Origin: Rhodopseudomonas palustris
Lineage (GTDB): Bacteria > Pseudomonadota > Alphaproteobacteria > Rhizobiales > Xanthobacteraceae
Direction of reading: 5' to 3'
Length of the DNA stretch: 63,106 nucleotides
Assembly (NCBI GenBank): GCA_016215605.1
Contig: JACRJB010000009.1
Location: 1-63,106, forward strand
Below are positions 1-8,082 of this stretch, piece by piece. The notes beneath the pieces were generated by a model. The model was not told the origin of the DNA and did no database searches. It was given only the letters and a program-made list of their open reading frames with translations. The position numbers and the translations under genes are program-made. Every line of letters begins with the position of its first letter. The stretch's first letter is position 1.

Positions 1-1
1 A

Positions 2-934
2 GAGTCTGACTCAAAACTTGTCGTTATTTTGCGAGCCTTGCGAGACGGTGGGTCAGGAGGCGGAAGTGGGCGATCAGGAGCCAGGCGGTCGCCGAAGCGA
101 TGGATTGCTCGAAGTCTTTGCTGAGGCGACGGCAGCGACCGCACCAAGCGAAGGTTCGTTCGATGACCCATCTGCGGGGGAGGAGCTGGAATCCCTTCAC
201 GCCGGCGGGGCGTTCCACGATGTCGATCGTCCACTGGCCGCAGTGAGCAAGCGCCTGCTTCAGCTTAGGGCCACGGTAGACGCGGTCAGCGAAGATGTGG
301 GTCAGTTTCGGGAACTTGTCACGCAGCCGTTCGAGCAATGGCACGGCGCCATGCACATCTTGGATATTGGCCGGATGCACCAGCACGGCAAGCAACAATC
401 CATTGGTGTCGGTGACGATGTGGCGCTTGCGGCCGTGGACGCGCTTGCCAGCATCAAAGCCCCGTGGGCCGCCACTTTCCGTCGTTGGCGCACTCTGGCT
501 GTCGATGACGGCTGCGTGCGGCGTCGGCCCGCGACCGAGCCGCCGGCGGGCTTTGCGGACCAAGGCCCTAACGGTTCGACGCCACCATCCGGTGTCGCGC
601 CACGTGTAGAAATAGAACTGCACGGTCGAGCGTGGCGGAAACTCTTTGGGCAAGGCGCGCCACTGGCATCCCGTCGACAGGATATACAGGATCGCGTCGA
701 CGACCTGACGCAGATCGGTCGTCCGGGGTCGCCCAATACGACGCCTGCGAGGCAGCAGCCGCACGATCAGCGCCCACTCTGAGTCGGTCAAATCGCTTGC
801 GTAGCGTAGATCGTCACGTCGATACTGTGCACGAGTGGTTTCGGACCAAGTCATTGTGCCCTCCATCGAATCTTTGCAAATCCGACGGAATCACAATCTG
901 CCCGAAATCACTCGCTTAGTTTTCGGCCAGGCTC
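2..934 (-). mobile_element. IS5-family insertion sequence, copy 1 (IS1031-like)
   Basis: A 933-base element with one transposase gene on the minus strand. Its ends form an imperfect inverted repeat: GAGTCTGACTCAAAACT at the left and GAGCCTGGCCGAAAACT when the right end is read on the other strand. The right end is followed by TCA. The identical left end near the window's right edge is preceded by TGA. Both fit the TNA target that I associate with the IS1031 subgroup of IS5. The base at position 1 would be the last base of the left target triplet, so the left flank is missing. The right flank (AGGATGAGG) is half of a palindromic intergenic repeat, so the element landed in a non-coding repeat. 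Confidence 0.9.
24..866 (-). CDS. IS5-family DDE transposase
   Basis: A 280-residue transposase that would cut and paste its own element. The N-terminal part (about residues 20-100) looks like the DUF4096 domain common in the IS5 family: it opens with LTDSEWALI and continues with STGCQWRALP. The DDE catalytic domain follows, with candidate acidic residues in AVIDSQS, IFADRVYRG and RWVIERTFAW, the last being the usual Y/R-x-x-E region. The frame is open throughout and looks intact. The start may be the annotated ATG or a second one four codons in (MTWSE). It fills most of the element and ends 22 bases from the element's left end. Confidence 0.92.
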   Translation of the reverse strand: MEGTMTWSETTRAQYRRDDLRYASDLTDSEWALIVRLLPRRRRIGRPRTTDLRQVVDAILYILSTGCQWRALPKEFPPRSTVQFYFYTWRDTGWWRRTVRALVRKARRRLGRGPTPHAAVIDSQSAPTTESGGPRGFDAGKRVHGRKRHIVTDTNGLLLAVLVHPANIQDVHGAVPLLERLRDKFPKLTHIFADRVYRGPKLKQALAHCGQWTIDIVERPAGVKGFQLLPRRWVIERTFAWCGRCRRLSKDFEQSIASATAWLLIAHFRLLTHRLARLAK

Positions 935-975
935 TCAGGATGAGGTCGGGACGCGCGGAGCGCGCGTGCGGTCAC
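935..975. repeat. half of a palindromic intergenic repeat interrupted by the IS
   Basis: Directly after the IS end comes TCAGGATGAGG and then the GC-rich inverted repeat acgcgcGGAGcgcgcgt. This matches the layout of the repeat at 33700-33804 (ending CTCCTCAGGATGAGG) and the mirror image CCTCATCCTGA just before the second IS copy. The other half should lie to the left of the window. Confidence 0.6.
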
Positions 976-987
976 TTCGAACAGATA

Positions 988-2496
988 CTATCCACCGCCA
1001 TGCGCGGCCTTGACGGCGGCGCGGTCGATCGCGCCTTTGGGGTCCTTCGGCAGGGTGTCGATGAACACGATGTGCTTCGGCTTCTTGTAGCGGGCGATCA
1101 GCCCGGCGACGAAGTCGGCGAGCGTGGCGGCGTCGACGCTCTGGCCCGGCTTGCAGACGCACACCGCCTTGATCGCTTCGCTCCATTGCGGGTCGGGCAC
1201 GCCGATCACCACCGCCTCGGCGATCGCCGGATGCTGCTTCAGCGCGCCTTCGACTTCGGCGGGGTAGACGTTCTCGCCGCCGGTCTTGATCAGCTCCTTC
1301 TCCGGCGCGCGGCCGGCGTAGAACAGATAGCCATCGGCGTCGAACCTGCCCATGTCGCCGGTGTGGTGCCAGCCGCCCCGGAAAGCGTGCTGGGTCGCCG
1401 CCTCGTTGTTCCAGTAGCCTTTGAACACCGTCGGGCCGCGCAGCACGATCTCGCCGACTTCGCCGGCCGGCAGCGGCCTGTCGTCGGCATCGACCACCGC
1501 GACGGTGCGCCAGAACAGCGGCCGCCCCGCCGATCCCGGCCGGTCGCGATACGGCGCGAAGGTCGACAGGCCGGAGGTTTCGGACTGGCCGAACGTGGCC
1601 CAGAACGTCGCCTGCGGACACAGCGTCTCGAACCGCTCGATCGTCTGCGGCGTGTCGAGGCCGGTGACGGCGCGCAGGCTCTGCAATTGGTTCGGCTGGG
1701 CCTGATCGAGGATGTTGCCGAGCATCGGCGCGAACTCGGCCAGCACCGTGACCTGCTCGGCGGCGATGTCGCGCGCCGCCTGCGCCGGATCGAACTTCGC
1801 CGCGATCACGCTGGCGCCGCCGGCCTGCTGCAGTGTCAGCATCAGGCCGAGCCCGGTGACGTGAAACAGCGGCAGCATGCCGAGATTGACGTCGCGCTCG
1901 GTGAGGCGCCACGCCTCGATCAGCGAACTCTGCGCGATCAAGAGATTGCCCTGCGAGATCAGCGCGCCGCGCGGCTTGCCGCCGACCGCCGCGGTGTGGA
2001 TGATGACGAAGCCATCGGCCGCAGCGACATTCGGCGGCGCGAAGGCGCCGTCCGAGGCGAGATCGGCGAACGGCGCGAACGGCCCCGGGTCGGCGCCGAT
2101 CGCATAGGTCCGGCGCACGCTGCCCAGCGACGGCTGCAGCCCGGCGACGATGTCGCGATAGTCGGCGCCCGCGATCAGCACCACCGGCGCGCCGTCGGCG
2201 AGCACGAAGCCGATCTCCTCGGCGTTCAGCCGATAATTCACCGGCAGCAGGATCGCGCCGATCAGCGCCACCGCGCCGATCAGCTCGACCATCTCCGGAC
2301 AGTTTTGCGACAGGATCGCAACACGGTCGCCCGGCTGGACGTTGTCGCGCAGCAGGCCGGCGGCCAGCCGCTCGATCCGGGTCAGATAGTCGCGATGGGT
2401 GACGCGGACGCCGTCGAACACGAAGGCCGTGCGGTCCGGAAACAGCGCCGCGTTGCGGCGATAGACGTCGCCCAGGGTGAAGTCGTGAAGCCCCAT
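988..2496 (-). CDS. AMP-binding fatty acyl-CoA ligase-like protein
   Basis: A 502-residue member of the ANL (acyl-CoA synthetase) superfamily, expected to adenylate a carboxylic acid and pass it to CoA. The start chosen is the ATG at 2496 (MGLHDF), preceded by a GGGGGA ribosome site; the frame runs 45 codons further up without support. Recognisable motifs are GQSETSG, the hinge region HTGDMGRFDADGY and KTGGENVYPAEVE. Two core motifs are unusual. The phosphate loop reads HTAAVGGKPRG (167-177) instead of the usual TSGTTGxPKG. The C-terminal motif reads PKGAIDR, with Ala489 where the catalytic lysine normally sits. It may therefore be weakly active or use a shifted lysine (Lys487). Substrate is unknown; it stands alone next to the IS. 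Confidence 0.85.
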   Translation of the reverse strand: MGLHDFTLGDVYRRNAALFPDRTAFVFDGVRVTHRDYLTRIERLAAGLLRDNVQPGDRVAILSQNCPEMVELIGAVALIGAILLPVNYRLNAEEIGFVLADGAPVVLIAGADYRDIVAGLQPSLGSVRRTYAIGADPGPFAPFADLASDGAFAPPNVAAADGFVIIHTAAVGGKPRGALISQGNLLIAQSSLIEAWRLTERDVNLGMLPLFHVTGLGLMLTLQQAGGASVIAAKFDPAQAARDIAAEQVTVLAEFAPMLGNILDQAQPNQLQSLRAVTGLDTPQTIERFETLCPQATFWATFGQSETSGLSTFAPYRDRPGSAGRPLFWRTVAVVDADDRPLPAGEVGEIVLRGPTVFKGYWNNEAATQHAFRGGWHHTGDMGRFDADGYLFYAGRAPEKELIKTGGENVYPAEVEGALKQHPAIAEAVVIGVPDPQWSEAIKAVCVCKPGQSVDAATLADFVAGLIARYKKPKHIVFIDTLPKDPKGAIDRAAVKAAHGGG

Positions 2497-2815
2497 GGAT
2501 TTCCCCCATTGCAGGGCTGCAGCCGCGGTCGCGGCCGGCCCGATTGTTCTGCCTCCGCGTTGTAGCGAAGTTGGGCCGGGGAGGGACACCTGAAACTTCG
2601 GCCGGGTTGCCCTCCGCATCGAGGCCCGCAAGAATTACCGGATCAAAATGGAAAGGCGTCGGCAGAGGATGTCTAACCATGCGGCAATTTCGTCGTCCCG
2701 GGGGCGGCGGCGTCTTCCCCAGGGCCGGCGGAGGGCCCATTTGAAGAATGTCTTGGCGCTGAGGAACATCGCCAACGGAGGCGAGTTGGACGCTCACAAC
2801 TTTTGGAGGTACCCG
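2497..2815. other. divergent intergenic region, 319 bases
   Basis: This region separates the minus-strand ligase from the plus-strand stress-like cluster and should hold promoters for both. I see no convincing gene in it: the open frame from 2648 into the next gene lacks a ribosome site and reads as arginine-rich, low-complexity sequence. The only site I can name is the EcfG-like promoter at 2763-2787. Confidence 0.5.
2763..2787 (+). promoter_or_regulatory. EcfG-like (general stress) promoter, one mismatch
   Basis: GGAAC (2763-2767) is followed after 16 bases by AGTT (2784-2787), one base off the alphaproteobacterial EcfG consensus GGAAC-N16/17-CGTT. It sits about 30 bases ahead of the ATG at 2816, a natural distance for a promoter of the cluster that follows. 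Confidence 0.45.
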
Positions 2816-4039
2816 ATGGCGCACGACGCTCGAACCCTGGATCAGATCCGACGCGATACCGAACGCGCCCGGGCTGGCCTGACCGAAACCGTCGGCGAGC
2901 TGCGGGCGACCGTGGCCGATACCGCGACCGACCTGCGCGAGCGCTATTCGCCGCAGGCGATCAAGGACGACGTCACCAGCTACATCAAGACCCGCGGCGA
3001 GGAGATCTCCGACAAGGTCAGCGACGCGATCCGCAACAATCCGGTGCAGGCCGTCGCGGTCGGTGCGACGCTGGCCTATCCGCTGTGGAAGCTCGTCCGC
3101 GCGATCCCGACTCCGGTGCTGATGGTCGGCGCCGGCCTGTATCTCGCCGGCACCAAATCCGGCCAGCAGCTGACGCAGCGCGCATCCGATGCCGCGGTCG
3201 ACATCGCCGGCGACGTCGAGCGTCGCGCCCGTGCGTTCGGCGCCGATGCGGCCGACACCGCCGAAGCCGCCAAGCAGTATGCCACTGGCGCGCTGCAGGC
3301 GGCGGGCGAGGCCGCCAGCAGCAAGGCCGATGAATTCCGTCGTGCCGCGGCCTCCACCGCCGCGGAGCTGAAGCACAAGGGCGAGGCGATTAGCCGCTCG
3401 GTGTCGTCGCAGACCGACGAGCTCGGCCGCACGGCGGCGGCGGCCGGCGAAGCCTTCGCCGGTGAAGTCGATGACGCTGCCAACCGCAGCGCCGGCATCG
3501 CCGACGCGGTGGCAGGCACGATCCGCGACACCGCGGCCTCGGTGCGCGATACGGCCGCTTCGGTCCGCGACAATGCGGCGGATGCCGCGGCTCGGCTGCG
3601 TGAGAAAGCCGGCGAAACAGCCGATGCCGGTTTTGAGGCCGCAGCTCGTATGCGCGACCGCGCCACCGAAATGAGCCAGCGCGCCGGCAAGAACTTCACC
3701 GAGACGGTCAGCGCCCACCCGCTGCTGGTCGCCGGTGCGGGCCTCCTGATCGGCGGCCTGATCGCCAGCGCGATCCCGCGGCTGCGCGCCGAGAAGCAGG
3801 TGTTCGGCGGCGCCAGCCGGCGGATGCGCGAGCAGGCCGCGGACACCGTGGCGCGCGGCGTCGAGGCGGTGAAGCAGAAGGGACGCGACGTCTACGACAG
3901 CGCGGTCCAGACCGCCGACGACGAAGGACTGACGACCGACAAGATCGGCGGGCAGGTTCGCGATTTCGGCGACCGCGCCCGCAAGGTCGCCGAAGCCGCG
4001 GTCTCGACCTTCGAGTCGCCGTCGCAGAACAAACATTGA
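2816..4039 (+). CDS. DUF3618 membrane-anchored, alanine-rich amphipathic protein
   Basis: A 407-residue protein. The ATG at 2816 is chosen because GGAGGT stands just ahead of it and the N-terminus (ARTLDQIRRDTERARAGL) then matches the DUF3618 family, which starts this way. After about residue 50 comes a hydrophobic stretch (AVAVGATLAYPLWK and VLMVGAGLYLAG), then a long Ala/Asp/Arg-rich region with short repeated units such as IRDTAASVRD and VRDTAASVRD, resembling apolipoprotein or LEA-like amphipathic helices. A second hydrophobic segment (LLVAGAGLLIGGLIASAI) precedes a charged tail. First gene of a five-gene run. Function is not known; a role in the cell envelope under stress is inferred from the promoter match and neighbours. 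Confidence 0.8.
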   Translation: MAHDARTLDQIRRDTERARAGLTETVGELRATVADTATDLRERYSPQAIKDDVTSYIKTRGEEISDKVSDAIRNNPVQAVAVGATLAYPLWKLVRAIPTPVLMVGAGLYLAGTKSGQQLTQRASDAAVDIAGDVERRARAFGADAADTAEAAKQYATGALQAAGEAASSKADEFRRAAASTAAELKHKGEAISRSVSSQTDELGRTAAAAGEAFAGEVDDAANRSAGIADAVAGTIRDTAASVRDTAASVRDNAADAAARLREKAGETADAGFEAAARMRDRATEMSQRAGKNFTETVSAHPLLVAGAGLLIGGLIASAIPRLRAEKQVFGGASRRMREQAADTVARGVEAVKQKGRDVYDSAVQTADDEGLTTDKIGGQVRDFGDRARKVAEAAVSTFESPSQNKH

Positions 4040-4060
4040 GATAGGGACGGAGAACAGGTC

Positions 4061-4660
4061 ATGGCCGAACAGATCGAGAAGACCGGGAATGGCGTCGGCG
4101 GAGCGCGGACGCAGCCGATCAAGCAGGTGAAGAAGGAAGCCGAGAACATCGCCACCCAGGCGGTTCACGCCGGCCGCGACATCAAGGACCGCGTGCTCGG
4201 CATCGCCGAAGAGTCGGTCGACGCCGCGCGGGCGCAGGCCGAGAATCTGGCCGGAGCCGCACGGGAGTTCGCCTCCGAAGCCGGCGAGACGATCAAGGAG
4301 CGCGCCAACGAGCAACGCGCGGCCGGGGCGGACTACATCGGCGGCATCGCCGATGCGATCCGGCGCGCGTCGCACGAGTTCGACAACGACATCCCGATCG
4401 CCGGCGTCTACATGCGCAAGGCGGCCAGCAAGGTCGAGGAAATCTCCGACACCGTGCAGAGCGGCGACATTTCCGATCTGGTGAAGGGCGTGCAGGATTT
4501 CGCGCGCCGGCAGCCGACCGCGTTTCTCGGTCTCGCCGTGCTCGCCGGCTTCGGCGCGGTCCGCTTCCTGAAGAGTTCGTCGTCCGCAGGCGAGCCGTCG
4601 TATCGCACGGCGTCGCGTGACGAGGACAACCGGAGCACGCGCGATGACTTCGCCAAGTAA
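4061..4660 (+). CDS. alanine-rich helical protein with a C-terminal membrane segment
   Basis: A 199-residue protein, 21 bases after the DUF3618 gene. The first 110 residues are charged and alanine-rich, with helix-forming patterns such as AARAQAENLAGAAREFASEA, again LEA-like. Near the end one short hydrophobic stretch (TAFLGLAVLAGFGAVRFL, about 160-177) could anchor it, followed by a polar tail rich in Ser, Asp and Arg. The last 17 bases overlap the next gene, which supports co-translation. I do not recognise a named family with certainty. The same layout, helix plus one anchor, recurs in the genes on both sides. Confidence 0.75.
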   Translation: MAEQIEKTGNGVGGARTQPIKQVKKEAENIATQAVHAGRDIKDRVLGIAEESVDAARAQAENLAGAAREFASEAGETIKERANEQRAAGADYIGGIADAIRRASHEFDNDIPIAGVYMRKAASKVEEISDTVQSGDISDLVKGVQDFARRQPTAFLGLAVLAGFGAVRFLKSSSSAGEPSYRTASRDEDNRSTRDDFAK

Positions 4661-5036
4661 TCGATCGATCCCGGAGCTGTTTGGCGACGCCTTCAATCAG
4701 TTCGCCAAGCTGATCAGCAACGAGTTCGACCTCGCCCGCGCCGAAATGGCCGACAAGGTCGGTCAGGTCGGCCGCGCGGTGGCGATGATGGGCGCGGGGG
4801 CGGTGATCCTGATCCCCGGCCTCGTCCTGCTGTTGTTCGCGCTCGCCGCCGTGCTGATCGAAAACGGGTTCTCGGCGTCGATCGCCTATCTGATCACGGG
4901 CGGCGGCACCGTGGTGATCGCCGGCGCTCTGATCGCGATCGGGCTCAACCGGCTGTCGCCGGAGGCGCTGACGCCGACCATGACGATCGAGCAGTTGCAG
5001 CGCGACAAGGTCGCGGCAAAGGAGATGGTGCAGTGA
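4644..5036 (+). CDS. phage holin superfamily III-like (DUF1469) membrane protein
   Basis: A 130-residue protein with two strong transmembrane segments (about 45-70, GAGAVILIPGLVLLLFALAA, and 75-100, containing ITGGGTVVIAGALIAIGL) behind an amphipathic N-terminal helix. This is the pattern of the Phage_holin_3_6/DUF1469 group, found in many bacteria with no phage nearby, so the name should not be read as a lysis function. The ATG at 4644 is preferred over an upstream GTG at 4617 because it gives the compact overlap with the preceding gene. Its stop codon overlaps the GTG start of the following gene. Confidence 0.75.
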   Translation: MTSPSNRSIPELFGDAFNQFAKLISNEFDLARAEMADKVGQVGRAVAMMGAGAVILIPGLVLLLFALAAVLIENGFSASIAYLITGGGTVVIAGALIAIGLNRLSPEALTPTMTIEQLQRDKVAAKEMVQ

Positions 5037-5758
5037 ACGATCGATCCGACCAGGGCAAAGTGATGCCCTTCATTCAGGACCTCGGCGACGCGATGCGCCG
5101 CAATCCGGTCTCCACCGCGCTGATCGGCATGGGCGTGTTGTGGCTGTTCACCGGCGGCAAGGCGAAGGCGAGCGCGACCCGGCTGGCGCACAGCGCCGGT
5201 CTCGATCGCGTTCCCGACGCGGCGTCGGGTGCGATCGACGCCGGGCGACGGGTGATGCAGGACGTCGGCGACCGTGTCGGCGAGACCGTTGCGGATGTCG
5301 GCGACCGCGCCGCCAGCGCGATGCACACGGTGCGCGACAGCGGCGCTGCGGCGCTCGACCGCGCCGGCGAGTTCGGCCGGCAGATCCCGGACACCGGCGC
5401 CGAGTTGTTCGGCGCGGCCAAATCGCGTCTCACTGATCTGTTCAACGAACAGCCGCTGATGCTCGGCGCGCTGGGCGTGGCGATCGGCGCCGGGATCGCG
5501 GCCTCGCTGCCGTCCACCACCGTCGAGGCCGAGCTGTTCGGCGACAGCAGCGACGAGTTCAAGGCGCAGGCCCGCGGCCTGGTCGATCGCGCGCAGGAGC
5601 GAGTCAGCACCGCGGCGCGTGATGCCGTCGATGCGGCGAGCGAGGAAGCGCGGCGGCAGGGCCTGACGCCCGAGGGCGTGATGTCGGCGATCGGCGAAGT
5701 GGGGCAGAAGGCCCAGCGCGTTGCCGACGCCGCCGAAGACAATCTGCGGCTGGAGTGA
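5033..5758 (+). CDS. alanine-rich amphipathic membrane-associated protein, DUF3618-cluster type
   Basis: A 241-residue protein starting with GTG that overlaps the previous stop (GTGA). The N-terminus has NPVSTALIGMGVLWLFTGG, which echoes the NNPVQAVAVGATLAY stretch in the first gene of the cluster. A second hydrophobic segment (LMLGALGVAIGAGIAASL) lies near residue 145. The rest is charged and alanine-rich, with repeated DVGDRVGETVADVGDRAA-like units. It ends with a region (about 175-241, ARGLVDRAQERVSTAARDAV) similar in style to the end of the first gene. The two are probably distant paralogues. Biochemical role unknown. Confidence 0.75.
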   Translation: MNDRSDQGKVMPFIQDLGDAMRRNPVSTALIGMGVLWLFTGGKAKASATRLAHSAGLDRVPDAASGAIDAGRRVMQDVGDRVGETVADVGDRAASAMHTVRDSGAAALDRAGEFGRQIPDTGAELFGAAKSRLTDLFNEQPLMLGALGVAIGAGIAASLPSTTVEAELFGDSSDEFKAQARGLVDRAQERVSTAARDAVDAASEEARRQGLTPEGVMSAIGEVGQKAQRVADAAEDNLRLE

Positions 5759-5760
5759 GC

Positions 5761-5925
5761 ATGGCGGACAGCGACGACAAGGCGCCGGAAGACCGGCCGG
5801 GCGACGCGATGAAGAGCGGCACGAGGGAGCCCTGGAAGAAGCCGAACCAGAGTTCGCAGACCACCACCCAGCCGCCGCCCGACAAGCCGGATCTTGAGCG
5901 CTGGCAGGACACCCACACCCACTGA
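5761..5925 (+). CDS. small hydrophilic protein, 54 residues
   Basis: A short frame beginning ATG two bases after the previous stop, encoding MADSDDKAPEDRPGDAMKSG and ending LERWQDTHTH. It is rich in Asp, Pro, Lys and Gln and has no hydrophobic stretch. The position directly behind four co-oriented, overlapping genes, the normal codon use and the hairpin that follows make it a credible last gene of that operon. No family is recognised. Confidence 0.6.
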   Translation: MADSDDKAPEDRPGDAMKSGTREPWKKPNQSSQTTTQPPPDKPDLERWQDTHTH

Positions 5926-5952
5926 CATCGAGCAGCCTCGGAACCCTACATC

Positions 5953-5976
5953 ATGCCCGGCCGTTGTGCCGGGCAT
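5953..5976. terminator. hairpin after the DUF3618 cluster
   Basis: ATGCCCGGC and GCCGGGCAT form a perfect stem around a short loop, 27 bases after the last stop of the cluster. No clear run of T follows. It resembles a core of the palindromic repeats found elsewhere in the window, so it may be a mini-repeat that also ends transcription. Confidence 0.45.
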
Positions 5977-6059
5977 TGACGTCTTCAGCGGCCGGCTGAT
6001 GGCGACTAGTTTGGACATTTTAGCACCAAGGATCAGCGGCTGCTGATGACCGCCGAGCG

Positions 6060-7121
6060 ATGACCAGAACGAAATCCGGATTTGTCGCGTCGCTCGCCCT
6101 GATCGCCGCCGCGAGCGCGGTGGGTTGGGTCACCGGCGCGCGCCGCGGCCAGCGCACCCCACGGCGATCGCCAAGAGCCTCGCGGCCTGTGGCGGAGGTC
6201 GCTGCGCCGGGCGAAGTATCCGAGTCGCAAGACCCCGTCGTCCGCGCGACATCGCCGCTGCCGATCCTGCGACGGCAATGGAAGGCCGTGCTGCGCGGCG
6301 CGTTGAAGCGGATCAACGACGACCGGCTGCTGCTGGTCGCGGCCGGCGTGGTGTTCTACGGGTTGCTGGCGCTGTTTCCGGGCATCACCGCGCTGGTGTC
6401 GTCCTATGCGTTGTTCGCCGACGGCAGCACCATCAACTCGCATCTGCAGCAGCTCGCCGCCGTGGTGCCGGCCGGGACCTATTCGGTGATCGAGGATCAG
6501 GTCGGCCGCGTGCTCGCCAATGGCGACACCAAGCTCGGTCTGGCGTTTCTCTCCAGCCTCGCGCTGGCGCTGTGGAGCGCCAATGGCGGCCTCAAGGCGG
6601 TGATCGACGCCCTCAACGTCGTCTACGACGAGAACGAGAGCCGCGGCTTCATCAAGCTCAATGCGGTGTCGCTCGGCTTCACGCTGGGCGGACTCGGCGC
6701 GGTGCTGTCGGCGATCGGACTGGTGGTCGCGGTGCCGATCGTGCTGTCGATGATCGGCATGGCCGGCAAAGGCGCGCTGCTGATCGCCTATGGCCGCTGG
6801 CCGCTGCTGGCGCTGCTGACGCTCGCCGGCCTCGCCGTGCTGTATCGCCACGCGCCGGACCGGCCGTCGCCGCGCTGGCGCTGGGTGCTGCCGGGCGGCG
6901 TGTTCGCGACGCTGACCTGGATCGCCGGCTCGGCGCTGCTGTCCTACTACCTCGGCCATTTCGCCGATTACGACGCCACCTACGGCTCGCTCGGCGCCGC
7001 GATCGGCCTGATGGTCTGGATGTGGATGAGCGCGATCGTGGTGCTGGTCGGCGGCGAGCTCAATGCCGAGATCGAAGCACTCGCCGGCAGCGGCCGCCTG
7101 CGGCGACCCGGGACGCGCTGA
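6060..7121 (+). CDS. YihY/BrkB family inner-membrane protein
   Basis: A 353-residue protein of the YihY/BrkB family (once misnamed ribonuclease BN). After a variable, basic N-terminal region (1-85, with one early hydrophobic segment) comes the family's conserved core: the first membrane helix in LLLVAAGVVFYGLLALFPG, the soluble loop with SANGGLKAVIDALNVVYDE, and four further helices ending in LMVWMWMSAIVVLVGGELNA. Length fits the family. Its molecular job is unsettled; transport or envelope roles have been suggested. It is separated from the cluster upstream by a hairpin and 134 bases and may be independent. Confidence 0.88.
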   Translation: MTRTKSGFVASLALIAAASAVGWVTGARRGQRTPRRSPRASRPVAEVAAPGEVSESQDPVVRATSPLPILRRQWKAVLRGALKRINDDRLLLVAAGVVFYGLLALFPGITALVSSYALFADGSTINSHLQQLAAVVPAGTYSVIEDQVGRVLANGDTKLGLAFLSSLALALWSANGGLKAVIDALNVVYDENESRGFIKLNAVSLGFTLGGLGAVLSAIGLVVAVPIVLSMIGMAGKGALLIAYGRWPLLALLTLAGLAVLYRHAPDRPSPRWRWVLPGGVFATLTWIAGSALLSYYLGHFADYDATYGSLGAAIGLMVWMWMSAIVVLVGGELNAEIEALAGSGRLRRPGTR

Positions 7122-7152
7122 ATCACAGCGATGTCGCCGGCCCGCGTCTGCG

Positions 7153-8071
<919 letters not shown>

Positions 8072-8082
<11 letters not shown>

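Noticed and set aside
18-782. Plus-strand frame across the IS
   Set aside because: Shadow of the transposase gene; no similarity to a known second IS protein.
935-4696. Very long minus-strand open frame (over 1200 codons)
   Set aside because: It is antisense to the ligase and stress-cluster genes, which have ribosome sites, recognisable domains and overlaps. Long antisense frames are expected at this GC content.
4644-5036. Prophage remnant, from the holin-like protein
   Set aside because: No other phage gene nearby; this holin-like family is common in chromosomes outside phages.
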